64,000 nucleotides of DNA from Mesostigma viride. Lineage: Eukaryota > Streptophyta > Mesostigmatophyceae > Mesostigmatales > Mesostigmataceae. Shown piece by piece: positions 32,901 to 61,188 of this stretch; the first letter of the stretch is position 1, and every line of letters begins with the position of its first letter. The DNA lies in the NCBI GenBank assembly GCA_009746045.1, contig RPFO01002012.1, positions 1-64,000 on the forward strand. Reading direction: 5' to 3'. Both the position numbers and the translations under genes were made by a program. The notes under the pieces are model-generated. The model had not been told where the DNA came from and searched no databases. It worked only from the letters and a program-made list of their open reading frames with translations.

Positions 32901-35347
32901 GCGGTCTCGTCTCCCGCAGTTGTTGGCTCGCCTGCGCATGAGCATCTCACGGATACGCCACGACGTGATGATGATGATGATGATGCGGCGTTGCCTGCCT
33001 GGCTGCAAGGGGGCCCCATCGTGGCTGCTGATGTCGCCGCACCGCAGAGGGCACGGTCCCACCATGGGGGCGGCGGTGGGATGAATGCGGCCATGGGGCA
33101 AGGGAACCCACTTGGTGGGGCCGGTGGCAATAACGGCGGGGGCGGCGGGCAGGACAAAGGGGGAAATCTGCCTGCCTGGAAGCAGGCGTTGCGGCAGCAA
33201 GCATCCAACGGCACCGATGGCGACTCGGACGTTGGGGGCACCGTGACCAGCTTGGACGGAGGTGGCCGTGGCAGCCAGAGCCAGTGCGAGCACACGGACG
33301 ATGCGTCGGACTACCGCGCGTCGGGCCCCAGGGGGGGTTTCCAGTCCGCCTCAGGGTACAACTCGGAGAACTGGCGAGAGAACTTGCGGCTGTTACGGCG
33401 CGAGAATTATAGGAACGGGGGTGCGAGGCCGCGGGTGGGAAGCATCACGGGTGGGGGGAGTGCGGATGGGGACGAGACCGCGGGGGATGGGGATGACAGT
33501 TCGGGCCATGGACGCAACCGGACCGGGCGCCGGGTGGCGGTCCCTGGCGCGGCGATGAGTGACGGAGGGGAGGATAACACGATGCTCCGGCGGCGCAGCA
33601 ACAGCGCCAGCAATATATTCGACCACGGGCGGGCCGCCGCGTCGTTGGGGAACCATCACCCAAATGTCGGGGGGGGAAGTCGGGGGGGGCGGGTGCCCCG
33701 TTCCCAGCGCACACGGCGAATGGGCATCCTAATGCGGGCGGGATGGCCAGGCTGATGGCCAGTAGCGACCTGACAGGTGTCGCGGCGGGAGCCAGGGGCA
33801 CCGACCTGCTGGAGGACGTGTTCGAGGAGGATGAGGAATTGCTGCGAGAAATGTTGAGCGGGCCGCCGGATGAGCTGGGTGCGGAGGGGGGCGGCGGTGA
33901 CGGGGGCCGGCAGCGGAGGGACGGTGCCCGCTGGTCCAGCTTCAAGCAGGCCATGCGGCGCCGGTTCCTGCGGCGCGGCGTAAAGAGCAGTAATGGCGGT
34001 GGCCATGGGGACGCGGGCAGTGATAGTAACCGCAAGGTGGGCCCGCCACGTGGCGGCGGCGTGAGCGAAGTTACGTCTGGTTACCCCCAGGGTGGGCGTG
34101 CGCAGCAGGAACTGGGGCCAGGGGGCAGGGAGGCATCGGCGGGCGTGACGGAAGGCGGCATGGAGGGGAAGCCGTCGGTACCGGCAGGGGGGGCGACAGG
34201 AGCGCCAGCGCCCGGTGGAGGCAGCAGTCGTCGCATGCGGGCCCGACGCTCCTCTACTTCTGACGTCCGCACGGATGGGAGCACGGTTGCCGGCACAACC
34301 ACCGCGACCGAGGAGGAGGAGCCTGCGGGTGGATATGGCGAACGGGAACGTGGCCGGCGGGGGGGTGCCTCGGCGGGGGGGTACCATCCGGGGGACAGTG
34401 GCACGGACGATTGCCAGAATGATCAGGGCCACGGCGTTGCGGTGGATTCCATGGCCACGTATCGCGAGTACCGAAAGGAGGCGCTCCTGCGGCGCAAGGG
34501 GCAGCGGGGCTTGGGAGGGGACGAGCGGGCCGGTCGCACGGTCGGTGGAGAGCCCCCGGGGGGTGGAACCAGCGCCGGCAAGGAGGGGGACGGTGGGGGG
34601 ACTCTCTTGGCGAATCGCCATGTGTTGCGCCCGAGCTCGGGGGGGGACAGTCCCCGGCTGGGGCCATCCCAGCAGGGGGTCGGCCACTCGACCGCATCTG
34701 CCGCGGACTGGCGCACCGCGTCCTTGGACCCAGGGGGCCTCGGCAACAGAATCGGCGTGGCGAGGGGGTTGGATGTGTCCGCCGGTGTGTTGGGAGCCAT
34801 GGGGGGAGACATGCTGGACGGCCCCCTCGCGCGCCGCCGCCGCTCGTCCCCTCGCAAATCCGCCACATTTAACCCGTCCTCACCCAAGGGCACCATGAAG
34901 CTGCCCAAAGTCCGCGCGAGCAGCGGGCACGTGCGGGGGTCCATCTCGCGACCCAGCGCCATCGAGCAAGCGCAGATGATCCCCATCCCCATCCCCGCCG
35001 CTAACCCCACCGCGCCCCAGCCCAAGGGGGGCAGCAGCAACCCTTACGCGGGGGGGTACTCGTACGCCCAGAACAACCCGCCCCCCTTCCAGGGCGCGAC
35101 GTCTCGTAACCGGCAGGAGCAGGAGGACATGCCCATCCCCGTTGTGCGGCGATCCAGCGTGCGGCTCACGGGGGGCCGGCTGAGCCCCACAAACACGCAA
35201 GTATACGTGGGCCCCCCTGCAGTGCCGGAGGGCGGCAACCACGGGGTGGGCGCGTATGCTGGCTCCGCCACGGGGAGCCTGGCCGACGCCCACAAGTCCT
35301 ACAGCCTGCACCGTGGGAACATGGTGGGCTTGTTACCGGCGCTGTGA
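29925..35347 (+). CDS. NEK-type serine/threonine kinase, about 1,800 residues, intronless
   Basis: Residues 6-310 form a full kinase domain: glycine loop GEGAQGKV (13-20), catalytic Lys72 in LVVVKVI, HRDIKSENVF (H166, D168), DFG at 193-195, and GTPYYMSPE starting at 212. FYEQGDLATLM and the DFG-to-SPE stretch are typical of NIMA-related (NEK) kinases, which act in the cell cycle and in cilia. About 37 residues are inserted between the glycine loop and Lys72. The remaining 1,500 residues are low-complexity Gly/Ser/Asp/Arg with a poly-Gln run near 31018-31043, and an acidic patch EDVFEEDEELLREML near 33812. An in-frame TGA at 29916 precedes the chosen ATG. The first frame stops at 33755, and a second frame continues from upstream of 33743 to 35347. 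Reading that frame back (AHTANGHPNAGGMARLM) points to a one-base length change in one of two G8 runs at 33669-33676 and 33682-33689, so I treat it as one gene. No introns, unlike its neighbours. Confidence 0.93.
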
Positions 35348-36020
35348 GTAGCTAGCGGCTGCCAGGCGTGCTGGTGCCAGATATACCAAGGCCTGAAAAA
35401 AAATGGAACCTGGCCAATTTTTCAGTGGCTCTCGTTTGAAGAGGCACGATGGACCTGCCTGCGTGGAGCTATGAAGGCGTATCCGTACCTGCTTGACTCC
35501 TGCACAGGCACTTCGGGGTGATCCTGCAGGGTTTTCTGTGGGTGACTTTTTGTGTATAGTCCACATTTGGCCTTTTGCCAAATTTACTTTTTGGTTTTGC
35601 CGTCTAGAATTGTGTAGACACGGTTAAAGTACATGTACATAAATGGCGGTTTGGTTGTTTTCTCCGTGAGATCAAATCCCCTTGCTTCAAATAGTGCAAG
35701 TGGGGGGGGGGCTGGCGTGCATTGCTTGCCAGGGCAGCGTTTTTATCGGCTTCTAGATCAGCCATGTGTTGCCGAGACACCTGGAGATTGGCGGGTAAAT
35801 AGACATTGTTGGCGCATGCATGGGGGTGAATAATTCAATTCATTACACGCGCTCCCGTTGGGAGTCGCAGATTGATGTCAACCGTCGAGATGTCACAATC
35901 CATCCATCATGCCGGTTTTACGGTGACGGAATGCAATATACGAGAATGCTCATGCATAACTTTTGACTCCGGTCATGAAATTACACCGGGTAATTGGTTG
36001 CAATAGAACCGTCTTCTCAA
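35348..36020. other. Kinase 3' flank
   Basis: No coding signal. It should contain the kinase 3' untranslated region; I could not place its end. A nine-base G run occurs near 35702. Confidence 0.5.
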
Positions 36021-36024
36021 GACG

Positions 36025-38545
36025 TACGAACATGCTGATATAATTTTCTGCAGCCATCGCCTAAGATTTCGTAAGCTATCCTAAAACTCGGCACAGGCAC
36101 AGTTCGTCTTTTCCGGATACGAGCTATGGCGGAATCCCAGATATTCGCCTCCCCTCCCCCCGCAGATGGGGACGAGACAGCGCCCAACACCATTTCGCAA
36201 CTACTCGCAGTTGCAGAAACCACAGCAACGCAGCCACCGCCCGACGAGGAGGCCATCAACGCCCCCTCCAAGCGGCACAGTTGCGCGGGACCCGAGGACG
36301 AGATGCCGATACTTCAGGTCCTTTTGCCATCCGATCCACTTCATGGCGGGGTAATGAGCGAGGAAGCTTCCATCGATGATGCTATCGAGGACGCAGCCTA
36401 TCCCCCATAGTCTTTTCTGCCGGGCCAGGCCGTGCCCGAACATGCCTTCTTTGCGCTCACCGAGGAGCAGGCTATGCAAGGCTATGCATGGATGTGTCCG
36501 CCCAGGGATGGCTGACGGCGGTATGGCTGACGGCGGAGTTCAGATCTTTTGCATCTGAGCCCCAAATTCGGTCAGACCACTCGCATTCGATGCGCTTTTT
36601 TGAGACGCACCCGCCAGTATAATCGGTTACGGCTGAAACGCAGTATTGCGGAAGTTATCACGTGACAGGCAGCTATGACGACCTCTAAAGCAAAACGGGG
36701 TTTGGAAAAGGAGCTTACCGGCTCCCAGCCCAACCCGCTCGCCATCGTTCTTGCCCAGCCGCCTGGGCTCGCCAACCCACCGCCAGCAGCCCCATCGCCC
36801 AGCGCCTCGCCTGAGCCCAAGAAACCCTGCCACGCTCGCAACTGGAGCAAGTTCCTCCCCGGCGACCGACGATTCGCCTGGACCGTGTGGCAAGAATTGT
36901 CGCCGCAGGAATGCATTGAGGTTCTCCAGTTCCTCGAACAGGAGCGGAAGCTCTTCGTGCCCAAGGGGGGGCGGCTATCGACTACAATGGAGACATGTCC
37001 TGGCTCTATGCTTTGGACGAAGTACAACAACGCCTGATTATCTTGACCAGCCAATTCCAGAGCCACCTCTCCGACCTCACCCGCACGCTCCGCACCCCAG
37101 CCCCCGCACAGCCGGCAGCCCCATCGGCTTCCTCCCTCTGCAAGGATGACCTCCGCGCAGTGCTGGAGGAGCACGTGACCTGGCCGCTGGCCGAGCAGCT
37201 GACATCGCTGAACACCACGCTCAACAAGGTCGAGGCCCGGGTCTCCAACGTGGAAACCAAGGTCGTCCACAAGCTCCAACCCCAGTTCACGGCTCTACAC
37301 ACCGCGGAGCAGGCTTCGGAAAAGCATGCTACACTTGTCTCTCGCCTTAACCAGGTGGAGGGAAAGTGTGGCGTGCTCCTGAAGAAGCTTGAGGCCATCA
37401 CCGCCCACACCGAGGCCCTGGCCACACAGGTCCCCAAGATAGCGGAGCAGACGGCCACCATTGCATCCCAGCCACCCCGGCAGGATGCTGGCGACCTCCC
37501 GCCGCTCTCCTACGCGGACCTGCTGCGGTCAGCGACCGCCTCCACCACCGACGCCATCGCCACAAAGCTCCAGGAGCTGGAGAACCACCGCCAGGCCCAG
37601 CAACGGGAGGTCACCGACCGCGCTCGCCGCGAGTGCCGAGTGGTGCTACGTCGCTTCCCCCAGAAGCCAGGTGAGACGTCAACCTCTCTTGCTGACGAGC
37701 TCAAGAACCAGCTTCTTACCCTCATGGGCCTGGTAGGTGAGGTAGCACTGAGCGGGTGCCACCGCCTTCCCCACTCACGGGACAAGGCGGCTCCCCCACC
37801 AGTCCTCCTCACCTTCCCCTCCCCTGAGGATAAGCAGCGGTTCCTCTCTCGTCGCAAGCGGTTGCACGACCTCACCTGGACGCTGGATGACGACCTCACC
37901 CCCGCTCAGCAACAGCAGCGACGCGACCTGTGGCCGGAATACCTCCGCCATAAGCAGGACCCCCAGAAGCCCAAGGTGTACTGGAGGGGCGGGGACCTGA
38001 TGATCAACCACAAGATGTGGACGCCCCCAGCGGGCTAGAATAGCAATAGCCCTAGATTGTAACCCTTGGCGTCACTGCCGCTAAGGCAGCCATGCCTAGA
38101 CTATTTGCCTAGCTGTGCCAACACACCTAGTCACGTGCCGCCAACGCACGGTCCACACCAGCCATAGCCTAGTACAGCCATGCTACGCCCTGGCTATGTT
38201 TAGCCAAGCCATGCCTATAATGGGACCCCCCCATGGATGTTGCATTAAGAATTTAGCCATGCTATGCCATGCAGAGAGATGCTCTCTGTCGAGAAGCCAT
38301 GTCCTAGCTCTTGTATAGCCATGCTGATCTTCCTCCCTCACAGGCATGCTCCCCCCCTTACCCGGGCATAGCGTGATAGACCATGAGGGTGCAGGTGCCC
38401 TGGTGCACCTAGAGCAAGGGTAGCTTACATTCCCACCCTTGCATGAAGTAGCCTAGGATGTATTAAAAGCCATATGCCCCTTCTCAGGGATATGCGCTAC
38501 ATTGACTCCCAACGGAGCGCTGTTGATAATTAATTAATTAATGGC
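36025..38545 (+). mobile_element. ORF1-only LINE-like element, near full length (copy a)
   Basis: The 5' part has CATGCTGATATAATTTTC (36030), also found just upstream of ORF1 in copy b (40578-40561 on the minus strand). A 94-codon open frame, 36126-36410 (MAESQIFASPPP...), precedes ORF1 and is of unknown meaning. ORF1 is 36675-38038. A 505-bp tail follows and ends with CATTGACTCCC / AACGGAGCGCTG and (TTAA)n. No RT frame is present. The first part of the tail matches 23673-24160, the last part matches copy b, so the tail looks recombinant. Confidence 0.85.
36675..38038 (+). CDS. LINE-type ORF1 protein (copy a)
   Basis: Probable nucleic-acid-binding ORF1p of a LINE-like element. The first frame (MTTSKAKRGLEKEL..., a Pro/Ser-rich segment with SPSASPEPKK) runs to a G7 run at 36965-36971, and the protein then continues in another frame (AAIDYNGDMSWLYALDEVQQRL), so a one-base length change is likely there. 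Next come a long heptad-like segment (SLNTTLNKVEARVSNVETKV and following, a predicted coiled coil), an RRM-like part (RRECRVVLRRFP ... LLTFPSPEDKQRFLSRRKRL) and a basic C-terminus (DLWPEYLRHKQDPQK ... GGDLMINHK). This coiled coil, RRM, C-terminal order is that of L1-type ORF1p. About 450 residues. C-terminal fragments recur at 18987, 23269 and 62522. Confidence 0.85.
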
Positions 38546-38705
38546 TGTGCTACGGTACCTGCATGGCCGGGGCATTCAGCTCCGTGCTGCCCACCACCTG
38601 CCTGCATGACGGCAACGCCAGCGTATACGACATCGCTGAAATGAGTGTGCCCCAGCTCCGACTCTCTGTTCTTTTGAGCCACGCGCAGGCCCCCATGCAG
38701 CCTCC
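38546..38705 (+). other. Spacer between two tail-to-tail elements, with an open frame
   Basis: About 160 bp separating copies a and b. One plus-strand frame stays open and reads like ordinary protein (AFSSVLPTTCLHDGNASV, YDIAEMSVPQLRLSVLLSHA). It could be a piece of a gene or older element hit by both insertions. I do not recognise it. Confidence 0.4.
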
Positions 38706-40580
38706 GGGCTCCATTGAATTGAATTGAATTGTAACATAACTCCGTTGGGAGTATATGTAGCACATAGCCCTTGAGAGGGGGCATATGGCCTATCATACAT
38801 CCTAAGCTACTTCCTGCAAGGGTGGGGATGTAAAGGACCCTTGCTCTAGGTGCACCAGGGCACTTGCATCCCCATGATCTTCAAGCTATGCCCAGCGAAG
38901 GGGGAGCCTGTCATGGGGGGGAAGATCAGCAGAGCTATACAAAAAGGCTAGGGCATGGCGTCTCAGCAGAGAGTTACTCCCTGCATGGGCACAACATAGC
39001 TAAATAAAGCTAGGCATCATCTGGAGTGTGGCACATCATAGGCACACATGTACATGATTAAATAAAGCGTGTGGCTTAGCTAGGATAGTGCCTCTAGGAG
39101 GCGTACATGTACATGGCCACGGTCTATCTATTCTACACTACTACTGCTGTATTCCCCTAAGCTGGGGCGTCTGGAGTCGTTGGGGCCGCGGGGGTCGCCT
39201 GCCAGGGCTTGTGGCCGACGTAGATGGCCGCCCCCTTCCAGTACACCGGCTGCCCCGCCTTGGTCTTCCGGAGCTGGAGGTAGGTGGGCCATAGCTCCCG
39301 TCGCCGTTGTTGCTGCGCCAGGGTCAAGTCGTCGTCAAGGGTGAAGAGAGTCTTCTCGAGCCGCTTGCGGCGTCGGAGAAAAGAAATCTTGTCCGCCGGG
39401 GTCTTAAAGGTGAGAAGGAGCGGGGGCGGCCCTGCCTTACCCCGCGCGCGGGGAAGGCGGTGGGCGACCAGGTCGATCTCACCAGTAAGGCCCATGCGAC
39501 TAAGAATTTCTCTCTCAAACGCACGTGCAAGCTTCTCGGAATTCTCACCTTCCTCCATGTCGAGGTTCTTGACAATGACGTTAAGGCTGCGCTTGGCAAG
39601 CTCGGCCTCCTCGCGGAGGTCAAGCGTCTGCCGCTGGAGCTGGGCTGCGACGGCGGAGGTGGTGGAGGTGGTGTGCTGCTTAAGCATGTCCGCCCAGGTC
39701 GTGATGGGAGGAGCATCGCCGGCCAGGCCAGCAGAGGTTGGCTTGGCGGCAATGTCCTTCACCGCCTGGGCGGTGAGGCCCGCGGTGTTCTGCAGGACCT
39801 CGATAGCGATGGCATTATCCTTAAGACGTTGGTCAATGTCGCGGAGCTGGGCGGTGATGGAGTCGGTGGAGGCGGAGGGGGGGGGGTGGAGGCGAGGAGG
39901 GTGGCGGTGGCGGTGGGGATGGTGGGGAGCTCAGCAGCCAGCGTGCGACCCACAGCTGCCACATCTGCAGCTAGGGGCGTCACGTGCTGTGAGATGGTTT
40001 CTTGGAGGTGGAGGAGGAAGGTGGATTCGGTCAAGGGGGAGGGGGTCCAGAGGTCCGTGACAGAGCGGTCAAGGATGGAAAAGAGGGCGGCGAGCTGAAG
40101 ACGGGGGCGAGACCAGCGGGCCAGGTTCTCAGGTCGGTGAGTAAACCGGCCGTCAGGTCCAGGGCGGAGGCGGTAATGGCTGTGAAGGCGCTGGCACAGG
40201 TCGAGAATGGAGGCGTATGACCCATAAAACACGAGCTCCAGTATCTTGATGGGTGGCATGTCGAAAAAGCCGGGTCTGGCACCGTCGAAGGTGGAAAATA
40301 ACCCGTCAACGTCAAAGTCGCGCTCAGACCAGCTTGGTTCGGTTGGGCGGCTGCGTTTTGGCTCGGGCGAGGCTGAGGGCGAGGCAGGAAGCCCGGGAGG
40401 GTGCTGGGCGACAACCAGTGCGCGACTAGGGTCACCACCGCCTTCCGGCCCTGATGGCGAAGCTGCAGCCGGAGCTGCAGACGTATTTTCATTGCCGAGC
40501 GCAGCCGTCAGGCTGCGTTGCGTCGATGGGCGTTTGCTCATCGTATATTGCGTAATAGCGTCGGAAAATTATATCAGCAT
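38706..40580 (-). mobile_element. ORF1-only LINE-like element, near full length (copy b)
   Basis: Minus-strand element: 5' leader with CATGCTGATATAATTTTC, ORF1 at 40541-39157, a tail of about 450 bp, then the terminus ACATATACTCCC / AACGGAGTTATGT and four ATTCA-type units (38735-38714). The last 200 bp of tail match the end of copy a (CTGGTGCACCTAGAGCAAGG, GATGTAT...CCATATGCCCC). No RT frame. Its 3' end faces that of copy a. Confidence 0.87.
39157..40541 (-). CDS. LINE-type ORF1 protein (copy b)
   Basis: Starts MSKRPSTQRSLTAALG; Pro/Ser-rich with LPASPSASPEPKRSR; then ILELVFYGSYASILDLCQRL (shared with copy c). The frame changes at a G10 run (39877-39886). After it: QLRDIDQRLKDNAIAIEVLQ, a coiled-coil segment, then KRSLNVIVKNLDMEEGE, HRLPRARGKAGPPPLLL, FLRRRKRLEKTLFTLDDDL and WPTYLQLRKTKAGQPVYWKG, the RRM-like and C-terminal parts also in copy a. 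About 460 residues if the G run is one base off. The role is presumably RNA binding during retroposition (inference from ORF1p families). Confidence 0.85.
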
Positions 40581-40629
40581 GTGCGTCGTAGAAAGACGCG
40601 TCGATTGTGATATTCACGGCTAAATTCGG

Positions 40630-41935
40630 TGCTCAAACGTGAAAGTTATGAGCTCCGCCGTCAGCCATGGCTACCTCGTGGCTCGTGGCTCGTGGCTCGT
40701 GGCTCGTGCAAGCATGGTTCACCCCGCAATGTGAACCCGGGCTCCATGATACCCGCCAGCACCGACGCCCCACAAGGCACCGCCAGCACCCGTATGGCAT
40801 CCCCGGAAGCTGACTTGCGCCAGCTCAACCAGAGCGTCGCAGCCATGGCCGTCCAGCTCAGCACAATGTCATCTACCTTGGCCGAGAACACCTCGCCCCT
40901 GCATGCACCAGCCTGGCCGAGGTGACCATCACCGAGGTGAAGACTGCCTAGGATTGGAGGCGCGGGCGCGGTGGGGTTGGAGATTAGCGTCAAAACTGAG
41001 GCGATGGTGATTGGGGCCTCCAGTCGTCCGCCGCTGCCGCGGCTGCTGGACGGGACGGAGGCCGTCCCGTTCCATGATCGCTTCAACTGATCTCTTGGGG
41101 AGCATGCTCCGCGACACCGCCGACGATGTGGACATCCGCATCGGCCTGGCCTGGGCTAGGCTTCGTTCGCTCAACACCTAGCTACTGGCGCTCGAAGGGC
41201 CTGCATGGGCGAGCACCGCAAGCGAATGCTCTTTAAGGTCCTCATCCTCACGGTGCTTACGTATGGCGCCGAGGCATGGACACTCACGGACACACTGGCC
41301 GCCAAGCTAGACGGCACGGTTTACAGGATGCTGAATGTAGGGTTTTCCAAGCATGTGTCATAATTAGAGTCTTTGTATCAGGTGGTATGCCTCGCATTTC
41401 GGACGAGATTAGGAAGCGTAGGATAGCATTTGTAGGACATCTTGCTCACACCACTCAGACGTAGATACCGCCGGCTTGGTCTGGCCGGCCCCCAGCGGCT
41501 TGGCCAACCGGGGCGGCATATCCTGACCTGGCCTGGCCCCAAGGACATTCCTAGAAAGCTGGGTAAAGCTGCATGCCATGAACTATGTACATCTGGACAG
41601 AAGTTGCTGGTCGACCTAGTGGTCCCAGCTCAGTTTGAACACCGCATTCACTCACTCTCTAGCTCTTCTTTGGACTGCTATGCAGAACAAGAAGAGGTGG
41701 CAGAAGATTGTCCAGGCTCACACGCCAGCCCCTGTGGGCAAGCCCCCCCCCCGCCAAGCGGAAGGGGCGCTTTGCTGAGTAGTGCGGTTAGGAATTTCTA
41801 GACTAGATAGCTTAGACTTAGCTTAGTTTGATTACGCGGCTCCGCCCACCTACACCCATCCAGCAAGGAATATGTGCTACATGATCTCTCCCAACGGAGT
41901 CATGTTCTTATTTAATTTAATGATAGACAAGGAGA
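40630..41935 (+). mobile_element. Internally deleted LINE (ORF1 start joined to RT end)
   Basis: 40746-40920 encodes a different ORF1-like start (MIPASTDAPQGTAST, EADLRQLNQSVAAMAVQL, a short coiled coil). From about 41090 it reads DDVDIRIGLAWARL, then LFKVLILTVLTYGAEAWTLTD, the same RT C-terminal block as at 22391-23149, then RRRYRRLGLAGPQRLGQ and KRWQKIVQAHTPAPVGK ... EGALC stop. Everything from endonuclease through RT palm is missing, and frameshifts occur. The 3' end is ACATGATCTCTCCC / AACGGAGTCATGT (41876-41905) plus ATTTA units. Four tandem GCTCGTG units lie near 40678-40706. Confidence 0.82.
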
Positions 41936-42130
41936 AATGGGCTGCCGTCTGCGATAAGCATCTTCCTGTTTTCTCCTCACGGCTCCGCGGCCCATTGGTA
42001 GAATGCAGGGTAGAAGTCCGCATGTGGAGGTTATTGCCCTAGATGAGGATAGCCGCTATACATGTGCACACGACCGCCTCGTCTGCCATTACAGTAGAGG
42101 ACAGCTCAGATATGAGGATTAATTATATCC
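41936..42130 (+). pseudogene. Decayed relative of the open frame at 26819-27099
   Basis: Begins MIDKEKWAAVCDKHLP and later reads EDSSDMRIN; the DNA is recognisably similar to the reverse complement of 26819-27040. Stops and frameshifts are present. Family unknown. Confidence 0.5.
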
Positions 42131-42149
42131 ACCTCTAGTGACTGCATGG

Positions 42150-42265
42150 TTGGGGCATGATGCAGACGATATTTGTAACTTACGTGTAATTATTTTTTCT
42201 AATGAGATTAGCATAGTACTCCGTGGCATGCCCATGCGCAAGACACGCAAGTACTTACTTAATGT
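42150..42265 (+). mobile_element. Short retroposon with TTAC-type tail
   Basis: Shares GATGATGCAGACGATATTTG, TAATGAGATTAGC, AGTACTCCGTGGCATGCC and CACGCAAGTACTTACTTA with the insert at 62057-62194. Confidence 0.75.
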
Positions 42266-43081
42266 CGGCGCCGGCATGCATTGTTGTTAAAGCAGTTTTT
42301 TGCATGGAGCCACGACCTTCCTTCCAGCGCAATTTTTTAATAATATTAGTATTCTCGTTAAAAGTCCCATCGGAAACCCTAAGGCCAGTGTGGCACTAAA
42401 TCATTCACAAAATTACCTTATCGCATCCCGAGGTCATGCAGCATGACCTATAAAAGAAAATGTACTACTATATGACAGCAAAACCCAACTGGTACAAACA
42501 GTCTGGGTGAGTTCTAAACATCTGTGGCAAGGGGAACACTATGGGATCCAGTGCTTGGCGGGCTGGAATGTTCTCCTCTTGATCGGCGATGGTGCAGACA
42601 GGCGCCGCTGTGTTGAACAAAAAGAATGCAAGAGATGGCCAAGGACAGCCAACAGGTCCAAAACCAATAGGGCGGAGAGAGGGTGTGCGTACAAGAAAGT
42701 GAGCAGATGAAGGTCCATCAACGCACATCAAAGATAATTCAATGGCAACCAGAACAGGCCTGAAATCTGGCATAAATGTCCTAAACGTGTTGCTGTATCA
42801 CTTCGGATATGTTAGTGGACTCACAGTTGGACGATATATTCTTGGAAATAAGGAAAACATAGAAATGGACTTGAATAAGAAATATTCAAGTATGGCTCAA
42901 CAGCAAGTAATAAACTAGCAAGAGGCAGCGGGAGCGGGCCATGTGGGGCAGGCAGGGGGCGGGGTGTGGGGGGCAAGGAAGATGGGGCCCAAGCGGACGG
43001 GGGCAGGCAGGGGCCCCTCCTCGTCCACCTTGCCACCACATGCCCACATGCAGGCAAGGTGGAGCTCATGCTCCTGCTTAC
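42266..43081 (-). other. Region downstream of the visible CH-gene exons
   Basis: Expected to hold further exons or the 3' end of the CH-domain gene, but no exon could be identified with confidence. The open frame 42468-42773 (minus) has no recognisable features. Confidence 0.4.
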
Positions 43082-48782
<5,701 letters not shown>

Positions 48783-49604
48783 ATTCTACGTGTTAAACGA
48801 GTATTTAAGCCTGAAAACGCTAAGGAAGGGTTGCTAAAGGATTTTGACGATGTTTGTCAGCAGACCGCGTGCGAATTCTGTTCAGCCGTTGACCAGATAA
48901 TGTTACCACAGTTCCGCCAAAGAGGTCCTGGCCAACAAAGATATGGCTGATTCGGCAATGTAGCTACTCTTCCAACGTAAAAGACTTTGAGGGCGCACAA
49001 TGGGGAGACCTTCCCTCGGCTAGGAGCCCAACGGCAACGACTCCGAAGGGGTTTGGTCTGTTAGATATCTAGCGATGGAGGTTTGACGTTTGATGATGTG
49101 CCCGTGTCATTTTCCCCTTTGGAAAAAAAGGGGGCGTTTCCGACGTGCTCCCTGGGGTGAACTGTACAAGCGACCAAGTGCCCTGAACTGCCGGCGCAGG
49201 GTTCCCGTGCCTCACAAAGCCACGCAAGCAAGCAGGGAAGCAAGGCACGCAAGCAAATGCACGTAAGCTTATGAATCTGGATCTTACTTGCGGTACGGCC
49301 AAGCGGTTTCGGTTGCCCGAAGTAAGCTGGATGGTGGCAAATTACGCACGTTTCCAGGACGTTTGGGATAAAAGCAAATGGAAGGCTATCGTGTCTCGCC
49401 AACGTGCGCCTATAATCTGGTGCCTTAGTGTAGCCATTGCTGGCCACCCGGGCATGGCAGCACGTGCAGGTGGCAGGGCTGCGGTAGAGTGCACGACGCG
49501 GAAGTGAAGTTTAAATTCTTCGTTCAATATCATATGACAAGTTTACTACGTTTAACTGACGGTCATGTTCTAGTTTCTAACGTCGACAATTGAGCTCGCC
49601 AATC
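48783..49604. promoter_or_regulatory. Divergent intergenic region, CH gene / TrpRS
   Basis: 822 bp between two start codons facing away from each other, so it should contain both promoters and leaders. I see no TATA-like element or repeats that would place a start site. Coding exons are absent. Confidence 0.5.

Positions 49605-61188
<11,584 letters not shown>

Noticed and set aside
30956-33295. 779-residue antisense frame in the kinase
   Set aside because: GC-rich low-complexity coding DNA leaves the opposite strand open; no domain, and the sense frame holds a clear kinase.
42468-42773. 101-residue minus frame as the last CH-gene exon
   Set aside because: No acceptor in matching phase that I could defend and no domain; left as unresolved.
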